The position numbers and the translations under genes are program-made. Below, piece after piece: positions 12,401-22,649 of a stretch of DNA of 64,000 nt (positions within the stretch are counted from its first letter, which is position 1; each line of letters starts with the position of its first letter). Source of the stretch: Canna indica (taxonomy: Eukaryota > Streptophyta > Magnoliopsida > Zingiberales > Cannaceae); contig CP136890.1 of the NCBI GenBank assembly GCA_034359265.1, positions 64,501 through 128,500 on the forward strand, given 5' to 3'. Below the pieces are notes generated by a model. That model searched no databases and was not told where the DNA came from. It saw nothing but the letters and a program-made list of their open reading frames with translations.

Positions 12401-13153
12401 TGTCACAAAGGGAGGATCTCGGGCCCTCCCAACCCAAATCGGCACAAGAACACGATGATCAAACTCACGATTCGGCGAAAATCACAAGAAACAAAAAGAT
12501 GCCCAAATTGGCTCAAGATTACGAGAGAACCCGAAAAATGAGAGGTAAAACCACTCACCCAGATATGAAGGATGATGAGAGGAGAAATCCCGAACAACGG
12601 CCCTCGGATTCAGCTTCATGTCGGCTCCTCTCGGCTCGGCTCCAAAGCGAAGGAAGAAGAGGAAGAAGATGGGAAGGGCTCGACGGCTCAGCTCTTAAGG
12701 GCGGCGGCTCCTTGGATAAGGAAGAGGGGCGGCTGGCTGGCGGCTCCTCTTTCCAATTAGCTTGGGCGGCTCCAATAGGGAGCCGCAAGCCAAGGGAAGG
12801 GGTTTTTATACTCCCTCCTCAATCCTAACTCCACTAAACCCTTTATCAAATCCGCATCCGCCCCAAGCTGAACTTGAACCCGCTAACTTAATTAATCATA
12901 TGTAATCACATGATAAATTACAAGCAATAAACATATGCACATCCACATGCAACATAATTAAACAATCATGCTTACACAACATAAAATTAAATAAATTTAT
13001 GTATACAAGCAAAATTTACATAACTCATATTCCTACTTACCCGAGCTCGCAAACTTGCACTGGACCATGAGTCGACTCGACTCGACCTCGAACTAGTCCG
13101 CTAGGCTGGCAAACACAAACCATAAAGGAAATTAAAATATCTAGGATATTACA
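12401..13153 (-). mobile_element. Ty3/gypsy LTR (probable 3' LTR)
   Basis: On the minus strand it starts TGTAATATCC and ends GTGACA, giving short TGT...ACA ends typical of gypsy LTRs. A TATA box (TATAAAAA, 12,803-12,810) lies inside. It abuts the C-terminal end of the gypsy pol remnant without the expected polypurine tract, so the boundary may be a rearrangement. The target duplication is not visible. The long frames here on both strands (12,400-12,828 and 12,403-12,788) have no recognisable protein features and are probably accidental. Confidence 0.5.
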
Positions 13154-13321
13154 CATAAGAAACTGCTCCTGTGCACCGCAAGATAGGGAAAGGCCTGATG
13201 AATCTAGGGCTAAGCTTTCCCCTTCTCCCAAAGCGCACAACCCCTTCATAGGGGACACCTTCAGGAAGACCGAATCCCCTTCCTGAAACTGCATGTCACG
13301 GGCTTTACCATCGGCATACAT
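13154..13321 (-). pseudogene. Gypsy integrase C-terminal domain, frameshifted
   Basis: The first residues (YADGKARDMQFQEGD, then VFLKVSPMKG) are the conserved segment after the integrase core of plant gypsy polyproteins. About 30 codons in, the expected continuation (KLSPRFIRPFPIL) is in another frame, so a frameshift lies near 13,220. The coding sequence ends where the LTR-like sequence starts. No complete chromodomain is visible. Confidence 0.75.
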
Positions 13322-13324
13322 CTT

Positions 13325-14510
13325 CTAATGACTCTCAGTTGCTAGAAGTCGCTCCTTGATCAGCTTCACTTTCTCAACAGCATCATGAACTAAGTCCAGC
13401 CCTAGCATTTGGGACTCACCGGCCTCAAACCAGCTTATCAATGACCTGCACCTCTGCCCGTACAAAGCCTCAAACGGGGTCGTACTAATGGTTCTATGGT
13501 GACCGTTATTATAGGTGAACTCTACCAAAGGTAGATGCCTCTCCCAACTACCCTCTAGGTCCATCACGCACGCCCTCAGCATGTCCTCGAACATCTGAAT
13601 GGTTCTCTCTGACTGTCCATCCATCTGAGGATGAAAAGTGATACTGAACTGCACCTGCGTGACCAAAGCCTCCTAAAACAACTGCCAGAATCGAGCGGTA
13701 AACTGAGTGCCTCGATCGGATATGATCATCACCAAGATCCCATGGTAAGCCACAATACGATCAAGAAACAATCGCGCGTACTGCTCGGCTGAGAAAGTAG
13801 TCTTCACCAGAATGAAGTGCGCCGATTTGGTCAGGCGATCCACCACCACCCAAATAGAGTCATTTCCTTTCTTAGATCTCAGTAATCCAGTAACAAAATC
13901 AATGGTGATCTTTTCCCATTTCCATTCTGGTACCTCGAGGTTCTGTAACAACCCTGCGGGTCTCAAGTGTTCGGCCTTTACCTGCTGACAGACCAAACAT
14001 CTGGATATGAACTCTGCCACCTCCCGCTTCATCCCTTTCCACCAGTAGTGCTGTCTCAGTTCTCGATACATCTTGGTGGCCCTCGGATGCATAATGTAAG
14101 TGGAATAGTGGGCCACCTCTAGTACCCGCCTACGGACCTCTACCATGTCTGGTACCATGATCCTGTTCTTGTATCTGAGAATCCCCTCGAAGCCCACTCT
14201 GAAACCCTGTGCATCACCTCTCACAGCTAGGTCCTTCGTCAGGGAACAAAACGCATCCTCGCCCTGAGCCGTTCGTAGCATATCAACCAAAGTGGACTGT
14301 ACGCGCATGTGTGCTACCAATACACCTAAGTCAGCCATGGATAACAAATCCCCTAGACCCAGGCTCATCGCCAGCTCTCTAGCCATGGATCTCCTACTCA
14401 CGGCCAAGTGGGCTAAGCTACCCATCAACTTTCGGCTCAACGCGTCGGCTACTACATTTGCCTTTCCTAGGTGATATTGAATGGTGTAGTCATAATCCTT
14501 TAACAGCTCA
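13325..14510 (-). pseudogene. Gypsy integrase with in-frame stop
   Basis: Reading on the minus strand, the remnant shows the LSRKL segment after RNase H and an HHCC zinc finger (HYSTYIMHP, then CLVCQQVKAEH). The catalytic core follows with ITIDFVTGL, WVVVDRLTKSAHFI and ISDRGTQF, and after a stop comes the region FHPQMDGQSERTIQ with the DDE glutamate. The stop at 13,673 is TAG where CAG (FQEAL) is expected in plant gypsy integrases. The frame continues unchanged afterwards, so this is a point nonsense mutation. It belongs to the same decayed pol as the neighbouring RNase H and RT. The clade is probably a chromovirus (Del/Tekay-like), judged from general sequence character only. Confidence 0.9.
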
Positions 14511-14861
14511 AGTCATCTCAGTTGCCTCAAGTTCAGATCCTTCTGAGAAAGTAGGTACTGGAGGCTATTGTGATATGTGAATATGTCACAGGCCTCCCCA
14601 TATAAGTAGTGACGCCATAGCTTCAAGGCAAAGACTATGGCCTCCAACTCCATATCATGAGTTAGATAATTCTTCTCATGGGTTTTCAGCTGCCTAGATG
14701 TGTATGTGATCACTCTGTCATGCTGCATCAGGACACACCCTAATTCGACTCCAGAAGCATCACAATAGACAGCAAATCCTCCGGATCCTGATAGTGGTGG
14801 GTATAGAGGTGGTATTTAAGCGGTCCTTGAGCTTATGAAAACTCTCCTTGCATTTGTCATC
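14511..14861 (-). pseudogene. Gypsy RNase H, frameshifted and with stops
   Basis: Segments [17 protein letters not shown] and [19 protein letters not shown] belong to the RNase H domain of plant gypsy pol, followed by [18 protein letters not shown] stop (TGA) occurs at 14,510-14,512 where TGG (LNLRQRRWLELL) is expected. At the RT end a TGA at 14,862-14,864 replaces the TGG of KFIWDDKC. A frameshift also separates the RT-linker frame from the RNase H frame near 14,790. Confidence 0.85.
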
Positions 14862-15631
14862 TCAAATAAACTTTACTTTCTTCTGAGTCAGGCACGTGAG
14901 CGGGACGGCAATCTTGGAAAAATTTTCCATGAACTTCCTATAGTAGCCGACCAATCCCAAGAAGCTACGGACATCAATCACGCTAGTCAGCCTCTCCCAG
15001 TTCTGAACTACATCAATCTTCGCAGGATCAACTTTCACACCATCCCAGGATACAATATGGCCTAGAAATCCCACGCTGGTCAACCAGAACTCACATTTTG
15101 AGAATTTTACAAAGAGATGGTGATGCCTAAGAGTCTCCAGAACTACCCTCAAGTGCTCCATGTGCTCTACCTCGCTCCTGGAATATACAAGAATATCGTC
15201 AACGAAGAATATGACAAATCTGTCCAAAAGGTCCTTGAACACCCGGTTCATCAGCTCTATGAAGACTGCCGGGGCATTAGTAAGCCCCAAGGACATGACC
15301 AAAAACTCATAGTGTCCATACCGCATCCTGAAAGTAGTATTCTGGATATCCTGATCCCTGATCCTCAACTGATGGTACCCTAACCTCATGTCGATCTTTG
15401 AGAATGACCGAGCCCCCTGTAATTGATTAAATAAATCGTCAATCCTAGGAAGCAAATATCGGTTCTTGATCGTCAACTTATTGAGTTGCCGGTAGTCGAT
15501 GTACATCCACATTGACCCATCTTTCTTTTTCACAAACAACACTGGTGCGAATGAACCCAATGTTCAATAGCTCCAGCAACTGCACTTTAAGTTCCCTCAG
15601 CTCAGTGTGTGCCATACGGTATGGAGGGATA
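14862..15631 (-). pseudogene. Gypsy reverse transcriptase, 5' cut by the copia insertion
   Basis: The minus-strand reading shows PPYRMAHTELRELK at the extreme right, then after a frame change [33 protein letters not shown], and the catalytic [10 protein letters not shown] motif (xxDD retained), followed by [11 protein letters not shown]. The order and spacing are those of a Ty3/gypsy RT. The coding sequence stops abruptly at 15,631, where the copia LTR starts (TGTTGGG at 15,632). Gag, protease and the gypsy 5' LTR should lie beyond the copia element but are absent. They were removed along with the outer part of the copia 5' LTR. Confidence 0.9.
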
Positions 15632-16358
15632 TGTTGGGATGGAAAGAAGAAGCACAGCGGAAAAAGTGATTTAAAAATTCAAAACATCCCTAAACTAGCG
15701 ATAAACTTTAGCATTCTTTAAGGAATTCAATAAACGAGTAGAATGAGAAGATTTACCTGACACTACGGATGTTGTGGCTGCTCCTATCCCTGTTTCAAGA
15801 CATACACACGCACGTCCTCCAAGGAAAGTCCACACCAAGTGCCTCGCAATAAGGGGCAGCGAACACGGAGACTCGTTGTGACTCAACGAAGAGGCAATCT
15901 CAACCCCGAAACGCACCAAGGTGAAGCCGGCCATTCCACCAAGAACTGAGCACCAAAAGGGAGGAAGAGGGAATGAGAAAACCACGGAACGAGGAGGAAG
16001 AAGAAGGAATACCTTGCTGTCCTTCTTGGACTCCTCCAAGAAGATGAAGTAGATGACACACCCAAGAGGAAGAGACCTTCAATCGGCTTCACAAAACTGG
16101 TGAAGGAAGCTTTAGATGGCCGGCCACCCAAGGAGATGAAGATGAGTTCTTGGAGCTTTTCTCTTCAAGAAGCCTCTCAAGAATGCAATACTAAATCTTC
16201 TCCAAGATGAGTAACCAATTTGCTTAACCCCTTTGAAGGAGGTTAGGCCATCTATTTATAAGGGCCATAGGTTGCCACCTAGGTAGGCCCGGCCCCCCCT
16301 TTTTAAATTCTTTCCCCGGAATTCAAAATTCTGGGGTTTGCCTCCAAAGGTAGATAGC
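15632..16358 (-). mobile_element. Copia 3' LTR (left copy)
   Basis: The block starting TGTTGGGATGGAAAG is repeated at 18,926 in the same orientation with about 85-90% similarity by eye. These are therefore the two LTRs of one element transcribed on the minus strand. A TATA box (TATAAATAGA on minus, 16,251-16,260) marks the promoter. The inner boundary is uncertain. Integrase coding sequence reads through to about 16,359, and the LTR may be shortened there by the same deletion that removed RT. The outer end is inserted in gypsy RT. Confidence 0.8.
16251..16260 (-). promoter_or_regulatory. TATA box of copia LTR
   Basis: TATAAATAGA on the minus strand (plus strand TCTATTTATA) within the left LTR. 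Confidence 0.55.
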
Positions 16359-16965
16359 CATATTCAAAAGGTAAATAGTCGTTTCAAATGCATATCCCCA
16401 AAAGGAAATCGGGAGATTAGTAAATCAAATCATGGATCGCATCATGTCTAACAACATGCAATTTCTCATTTCAGATACTCCATTATGTTGTGGTATGCCT
16501 GGAGGGGTCCATTCAGATACAATCCCATTGTCTTTTAGATAATTTAGAAACTCAATGGATAAGTACTCCCCACCCGATCTGATCGAAGAGTTTTAATACT
16601 TTTCCCTACTTGTTTTCAACTCAGCCTTATACTCTTTTTACTTTTCAAAAGTATCAGACTTTTGTCTCATCTGGTAGACATATCCATACCTTGATCTATC
16701 GTCTGTAAACGTGATGAAGTAGGAATACTCACCTCTGGCTTGAGTTATCATTGGTTCGCAAACATCTGTGTGGCTCTAACAACTCAGTAGCCCTTTCACT
16801 ACGCCCGGTGAAGGGGGACTTTGTCATTTTTCCTTTGAGACATGATTCACAAGTTAGCATCAATTCAAAATCGAATGGGTCAAACAATCCTTCTTTGTAC
16901 AACTTGTTAATCTGATTCTCATTAATATGACCCACTCTCAAGTGCCAAAGATAGGTGAGGTTCAA
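16359..16965 (-). pseudogene. Copia integrase, broken and truncated
   Basis: GAG-pre-integrase signature LWHLRVGHINENQINKLY is followed by CESCLKGKMTKSPFTG, then across frames by HTDVCEPMITQ, FTDDRSRYGYVYQM, GGEYLSIEF, WTPPGIPQHNGVSE and LLDMM...FWGYAFETTIYLLN. These are the integrase core blocks of Ty1/copia pol in order. Several frameshifts and stops interrupt them. Coding ends near 16,359 inside the YLLN block and joins LTR sequence directly, so RT and RNase H (about 2 kb) are deleted. Confidence 0.85.
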
Positions 16966-16968
16966 ATT

Positions 16969-17370
16969 ATCTCATTTCTTCTTGTGCGTTTGTACGATAT
17001 GAAAAATATTATCATTTACATCTAAGACCATCAAACCATTTGAAATGTGTCCAGTTCCATATAATTCATCAGAATGATATATGTGGCAACAATTACCTTG
17101 TAAAGACATTTCATAGCCTTGTTCTAGCAACAAAGTAACAGAAATAATATTCTTTATTAGAACTGGAACGTAATAACAATTGTTCAATTCAATAGTTTTG
17201 CTTGATGGCAGATACAAACAATAGGTTCCTATGGCTAAAGCTGCAAATCTTGCGACATTGCCTACCCGAAGGTCGTAGTCGCCTTTGTTTAGCATTCTAC
17301 TTATTCTCAACCCCTGTAACGAATTACAAATGTGAGCACCACAATTGGTATCCAATACTCATGTAGTAGA
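16969..17370 (-). pseudogene. Copia aspartic protease region
   Basis: VLDTNCGAHICNSLQGL is the copia protease start, where plant elements usually have DTGCGSHIC. The active-site glycine after DT is Asn here. It is followed by LRVGNVARFAALAIGTYCL, NNCYYVPVLIKNIISV and the segment before the GAG-pre-integrase domain. The frame ends in TGA where CGA is expected just before DNLNLTYLWHL, a CpG transition. A TGA/TAG also separates it from the zinc-knuckle region upstream. Confidence 0.85.
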
Positions 17371-17469
17371 ATTTTGTAATGATAAGTTTATTTCAATAGA
17401 AAATGCACCTGCGGAGGGGGCTTCAAAAGCCTTCTTCTGCTTTACTTCTGCAATATACTCCTTGTAGTT

Positions 17470-17511
17470 GCGCTTCTAGTGGCCATCTTTACCACAATGG
17501 AAACAGGTGCC
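17470..17511 (-). pseudogene. Copia gag zinc knuckle, decayed
   Basis: The minus strand reads CFHCGKDGH, stop, KRNY. The plant CCHC knuckle is CxxCxxxGHxxxxC. The Trp after His is TAG instead of TGG, and the last Cys is Tyr (TGC to TAC). Both are G to A changes on the coding strand. It sits between gag and protease as expected. Confidence 0.8.
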
Positions 17512-18135
17512 CTTAGGAGCCTTCTTCCCTTTCTTCTTGATATCCTTCTTGGGTTTCACATCTTTGTTTTTCGTTTTGTTCTTAACAGAGTGCTTCTTTG
17601 CCTTTTTATGGGCACTACCCACTAACAAGACTGTCCTTTTCCTTCGGAAGGTGGGACTCAGTAGTCTTCAGCATATTAAGAAGCTCGGGAAGCGAGGCGT
17701 CCAGCTTGTTCATGTGGTAGTTAATAAAAAATTATGAAAATGACCCTGGAAGGGATTGGAGTATTAAGTCCTGACTTAGCCCCTTATCAATGTTTACGCC
17801 AAATTTCTCTAACCTCTCGATCAAATTGATTAGTTTAAGAACATGGGTTTCAACAGGGGTCTCTACCGTCATCTTGGCCTGGAAGAGTTGTTTTGACAGC
17901 TCAAACCTAGCAGTCCGGCTCTCTTCACTGTACAACTCCTTGAGGTGAGAGAGGATGGCCCATGCATCCATCTTTTCATGTTGTCGTTGTAACACATCAG
18001 ACATAGAGGCGAGGATAATACACTGAACAGTAGTGATGTCATCTTGCCACTTCTTGTAAGTGGCTCTCACTTCCTTGGTAGCCCTTTGGGAAGGGGCATC
18101 CGATGGTCTGTTCATGGATGTTCTAAGGGTTCCAC
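17512..18135 (-). pseudogene. Copia gag (UBN2-type) remnant
   Basis: The best open stretch (18,115-17,732) reads RATKEVRATYKKWQDD, then ARFELSKQLFQAKM and LINLIERLEKFGVNID, which is the gag core of plant Ty1/copia elements. It ends within LILQSLPGSF, the usual continuation point, and the rest toward the zinc knuckle is in other frames. The natural N terminus is unclear. Confidence 0.85.
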
Positions 18136-18911
18136 CCGAGCCACAGGGTGAACCAAGGCCATCATCCTAGGATTTTAGGGAGCTCCGTCTCACCAAGGCG
18201 CTGCCCAAAAATCTTGCAGGTTGTCGGTTCCATCAGTGCCTTCCCGGGGTTCAAGTCGTCATCATCATGGCGTCGAACACCTCCTCTCCATGCGCACACC
18301 AAAACGGGGCAGCAAGCGTGCTCGTCACGAATCTGCCCCTAGACTTCTAATTTTACAAAACTAAAAGAAGAAGACCCCAAACAACCCTTGGGAAAAGGTT
18401 TAAGGAGAAGGAGAAGAAGATTACAATCAAAATTCTCAAGAGGAAGGCAGGGGTATGCAGACCCTATTCAAAAGTTATAATGTTGAAATTTCATAAATTT
18501 ACAAGCAATCAACACAATCACGTTTTACACATAGTCACAATACATAGGGCTCATCCATAATCATCCTTTCATACATCTTAAAAATTAAGAAAAAGAAAGG
18601 AAAAAAAATAGAATCCAAAAATGCGCTAATCGGGTTACGTTTCCACCCAAAACGGTTCAAACAACACATGCTGAAAATTTTAATTTTCGGGGCTGTTCAA
18701 CCATAAACCCATGGGGGTCTTAAGTTCGAAATCTGTCCATAACAAGTTTGGGCAGTAGCCTAGCACCCCGATTCATCACATGAACCGTGGAGCCAAAAGA
18801 ACGACTCAAGAACCCCCGAAACAAAAACCGAGCAGCATGACGTTTAGGGAGTGAACGATTTGTAAACGCAACAATAACACATAATAAAATTTCGAAAAAA
18901 TTGCTAAAGGT
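18136..18911 (-). other. Copia untranslated leader
   Basis: Non-coding sequence between PBS and gag. A possible start region near 18,240-18,340 carries no convincing coding signal. Nothing else is recognised. Confidence 0.5.
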
Positions 18912-18924
18912 GGCTCTGATACCA
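18912..18924 (-). other. Primer-binding site (tRNA-iMet)
   Basis: On the minus strand TGGTATCAGAGCC lies one base after the LTR end. It is the classic primer site of plant Ty1/copia elements, complementary to the 3' end of initiator tRNA-Met. It fixes orientation and the LTR boundary at 18,926. Confidence 0.95.
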
Positions 18925-18925
18925 T

Positions 18926-19305
18926 TGTTGGGATGGAAAGAAGAAACACAGTGGAAAAAGCAATTTAAAAATTCAAAACATCTCTAAACCAATGACCAAC
19001 TTTAGCAATCTTTAAGGAATTCAATCAAAGAGTAGAAGGAGAAGATTTGCCTTATACTATAGATGGTATGGCTGATGTTGTCCTCATTTCAAGACGCACA
19101 CGCGCACGTCCTCCAAGGAAAGTCCACACCAAGCGCCTCGCAACATGGGGGCAGCGAACACAGAAACTTGTTGTGGCTCAACGGAGAGGCAATCTCAACC
19201 CCGAAACACACCAAGGTGAAGCCGATCGTTCCACCAAGAACCGAGCACCAAAAGGGATGAAGAGGGGATGAGAAAACCACGAAAGGAGGAGGAAGATGAA
19301 GGAAC
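18926..19305 (-). mobile_element. Copia 5' LTR (right copy), truncated by the array
   Basis: It matches 15,632 onward for about 380 bp (start TGTTGGGATGG, then CACGTCCTCCAAGG, CAATCTCAACCCCGAAAC). Similarity stops near 19,303 and pentanucleotide array starts almost at once (19,320). The outer U3 half, including the TATA box, and the gypsy DNA into which the element had inserted are gone. Spurious frames on both strands cover it. Confidence 0.85.
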
Positions 19306-22300
19306 TAAGCCCATGTTGTAGGGCTTGGTTGGGCTTGGCTTGGCTTGGCTTGGCTTGGCTTGGCTTGGCTGGGCTTGGCTTGGCTTGGCTTGGCTCGGCT
19401 TGACTTGGCTTGGTTTGCCTGGCCTTCGCTAGGCTCAACTTGGCTCGACTCGGCTCGGCTCTGCAAGGCTAGGCTCAGGTCACTTCAGCTTGGCTCGTCT
19501 CGGTTAGGATAGGCAGTTGGCTCGGATAAGTGTGAACGACTCGGCGTAGTTGGCTCCAAACCTAGCCAAGCCAACCTCACATCATGCGTAGAATTTTTTT
19601 AGAACTCATTTGAACTTTGATTTCAGTTCTGTCAAATTCTTTCCAAGCATGGCTTCGCTTGGGTAGGCTTGTCCTAGCTTGGATAGGCTTAGCTAGGGAT
19701 AGCTTGGCTAGTCTCGACTAGGCTCAGCAAAGCTCGGATTTGTTGAACTGTGCTTGGCTCGGTTTGGCTCACTCAACTTCACTTGGCTCGGCTCATTTTG
19801 GCTCGGCTCGGCTTGGCTTGGCTTGGCTTGGCTTGGCTTGGTTAGGCTTGGCTTGGCTGGGCTTAGCTAGGCTCAACTTGGCTCGACTCAGCTCGGCTCG
19901 GCTCTGTTAGGCTAGGCTTAGGTCAGCTCATATTGGCTCATCTCGTCTAGGATAGGCAATTGGTTCAGTTAGGCGCGAATGGCTCGGCTTGGCTAGGCTC
20001 GACTCGGCTTAGCTTGGCTGAACTGAGCTTGGCTCGGTTTGGCACACTTAGCTCTGCTAGAACCGGCTCAGACTAAGTTAGGCTCAACTTCGCTCGGCTC
20101 GGCTTGGCTCGGCTTAGCCTATCTATTTCTTAAGCTACGCCGAGTCGTTAATGCATAATCGAGCCAATTGTCTATCATAGCCGAGATGAGCCAAGCTGAA
20201 GTGACCTGAGTCTAGCCTTGCATAGCCTATCTATTTGTTAAGCTACGTCGAGTCGTTCACGACTAACCGAGCCAACTGCCAATCCTAGCCGAGACGAGCC
20301 AAGCTGAAGTGACCTGAGCCTAGCCTTGCAGAGCCGAGCCGAGCCTAGTTGAGCCTAGCGAAGCCCAGCCAATCCAAACCGAGCGGAGCGAAGCCAAGCC
20401 AAGCCGAGCCGAGCCAACCCAACCCAACCCAAGCCCAGCCAAGCCGAGCCAGGCCTAGCCAAGCCTAGCCAAGCCAAGCCATGCTTGCAAAGAATCCGAC
20501 AGACCTAAAAACAGAGTTCAAATGAGTTGGCTTGGCAGGGCTTCGCTAGGCTCGACTCAGCTCGGCTCTCCAAGGTTAGGCTCAGGTCACTTCAGCTTGG
20601 CTCATCTCGGATAGGATAGGCAGTTGGCACGGTTAGGTGTGAATGACTGGGCGTATCTTAACAAATAGATAGGCTAAGCCGAGCCGAGCCGAGCAAAGTT
20701 GAGCCTAACCAAGTCCGAGCCGGTTCGTGCAGAGATAAGTGTGCCAAACCGAGCCAATCTCAGTTCAGCCAAGCTGAGCCGAGCCGAGTCTAGTCGAGCC
20801 TAGCTGAGCCTAGCTGAGTCTAGTCGAGCCTAGCCAAGCCGAGCCAATCCTAGTTGAGACGAGCCAATCCGAGCCAAGTTGAGCCTAGCTAAGCCTAGCC
20901 CAGCCGAGCCAAGCCAAGCTCAACTAGACTCGACTAGACTCGGCTCGGCTAAGCTTGGCTGAACTAAGCTTGGCTCGGTTTGGCACACTTAACTCAGCTC
21001 GAGCCGAGCCAAGCTCAGTTCAGCCAAGCTAAGCCGAGCCGAGTATAGTTGAGTCTAGACAAGCCGAGCCTTTCACGCCTAACCGAACCAACTGCCTATC
21101 CTAGCCGAAAAGAGCCAATTTGAGCTGACCTAAGCCTAGCCTAGCAGAGCCGAGCCGAGCCGATTCGAGCCAAGTTAATCCCAGCCAAGCCGAGCCTAGC
21201 CAAGCCAGGCCAAGCCAAGTCCAGCCAAGCCAAGCCAAGCCCATCCAAGCCAAGCCAGTCCAAGCCAAGCCAAGCCGAGCCAATCTGAGCCGAGCCGTGC
21301 CAAGCCGAGATGAGCCGAGCCAAGCCAAGCCTAGCCTAGCCCAGCCTAGCCAAGCCAAGCCCAGCCTAGCCAAGCCAAGCCCAGCCAAGCCAAACCTAAC
21401 GAAGCCAACCTCACATCATGGGTAGAATTTTTTCGAACTCAATTGAACTACGTTTTCAGTTATGTCAAATTCTTTGCAAGCATGGCTTGGCTTGGCTAGT
21501 TCTTGTCTCGGCTTGGATAGCCAAGCCTAGCCAAGATTGATGTGAGGTTGGAGCAGAGCTAAGTGAGTCAAACCGAGCCAAGCCCAGATCGGTTCGAGCA
21601 GAGCTAAGTGAGTTAAATCGAGCCAAGCTTAGTTCAGCCAAGCCGAGCTGAGTCTAGTCGAGCCTAGCCAAGCTGAGCCTAGCCTTGCCCAGCCAAGCCA
21701 AATAGATAGGCTGGCTTGGCTTGGCTTTGCTGGGCTTAGCTAGGCTCAGCTTGGCTAGGCTAGACTAAGCTCGGCTAAACTCAACTTGGCTTGGCTGGGC
21801 TTTGCTGAACTAAGCTTGGCTCGATTTGGCTCACTTAGCTCTGCTCGAACCAGCTCGGACTCGGTTAGGCTCAACTTTGCTCGGCTTGGCTCAGCTTCGC
21901 TTGGATCGGCTCAGCTTCGCTTGGCTCGGCTCAGCTTCGCCTATCTATTTGTTAATCTACGCTGAGCCATTCACGCCTAACTAATCCAACTGCCTATCCT
22001 AGCTTGGCTTTGCATGGTTTGGCTTGGCTGGGAAATGCTAGGCTCAGCTTGGCTCGACCCGGCTTTGCTGAACTGAGCTTGGTTTAGTTTGGCTCACTTA
22101 GCTCTGCTCGAACCTGCTCGGACTCGATTAGCCTCAACTTCGCTCGACTCGGCTCGGCTTAGCCTATCTATTTGTTAAGCTACGCCAAGCCATTCACGCC
22201 TAACCGAGCCAACTGCCTATCCTAGCCGAGACGACCCAAGCTGAGCTGACCTGAGCCAAGCCTAGCCGAGCCGAGTCGAGCCGAGCCGAGTCAAGCCTTG

Positions 22301-22649
22301 CTGAGCCTAGCTAAGCCCAGCCAAGTCAAGCCTAGCCAATCAAACCTCACATCATTGCAAACATGGCTTGGCTAGACTCAGCTTGGCTTGGTTGGGCATA
22401 GCTAGGCTCAGATGGGCTTGGCTCGACTAGGCTCAGCACAACTCGGCTCAGCTCGGCTCGGCTCGGCTCAGCTTGGCTCGACTCGGCTCAGCTAGGCTCA
22501 GCTTTGCTGAACTAAGCTTGGCCCAGTTTGGATCACTTAACTCTAATTGAACCAGCTCGGACTCGGTTAGGCTCAATTCCGCTCAGCTCGGCTCGGTTAA
22601 GCTACGCCGAGCCGTTCGCGCCTAACCGAAGAAACTGCCTATCCTAACC
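19306..22649. repeat. Pentanucleotide array, type II subfamily
   Basis: GGCTY/RAGCC repeats as in the left block, but motif B copies (19,575; 20,500; 21,410) are longer. They extend through AGTTCTGTCAAATTCTTT and CAAGCATGGCTTGG. Motif C lacks the TTTGACAGA stretch of type I (GAGTCCGAGCCGGTTCGAG). Motif A copies lie at 20,121, 20,229, 20,660, 21,943 and 22,166, and the copy at 20,229 is an exception with no polarity switch. No gene. Confidence 0.9.

Noticed and set aside
12400..12828. 142-codon frame as a gene
   Set aside because: It lies antisense to a gypsy LTR with TATA box and shows no domain.
16441..16453. TCTAACA at 16,453 as the inner end of the copia LTR
   Set aside because: Integrase coding homology (LLDMMRSMI, FWGYAFETT) continues through this point to about 16,359, so it lies in pol.
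19047..19280. Small frames in the right copia LTR
   Set aside because: Same non-coding LTR is present at 15.6-16.3 kb with different frames open; no conservation.
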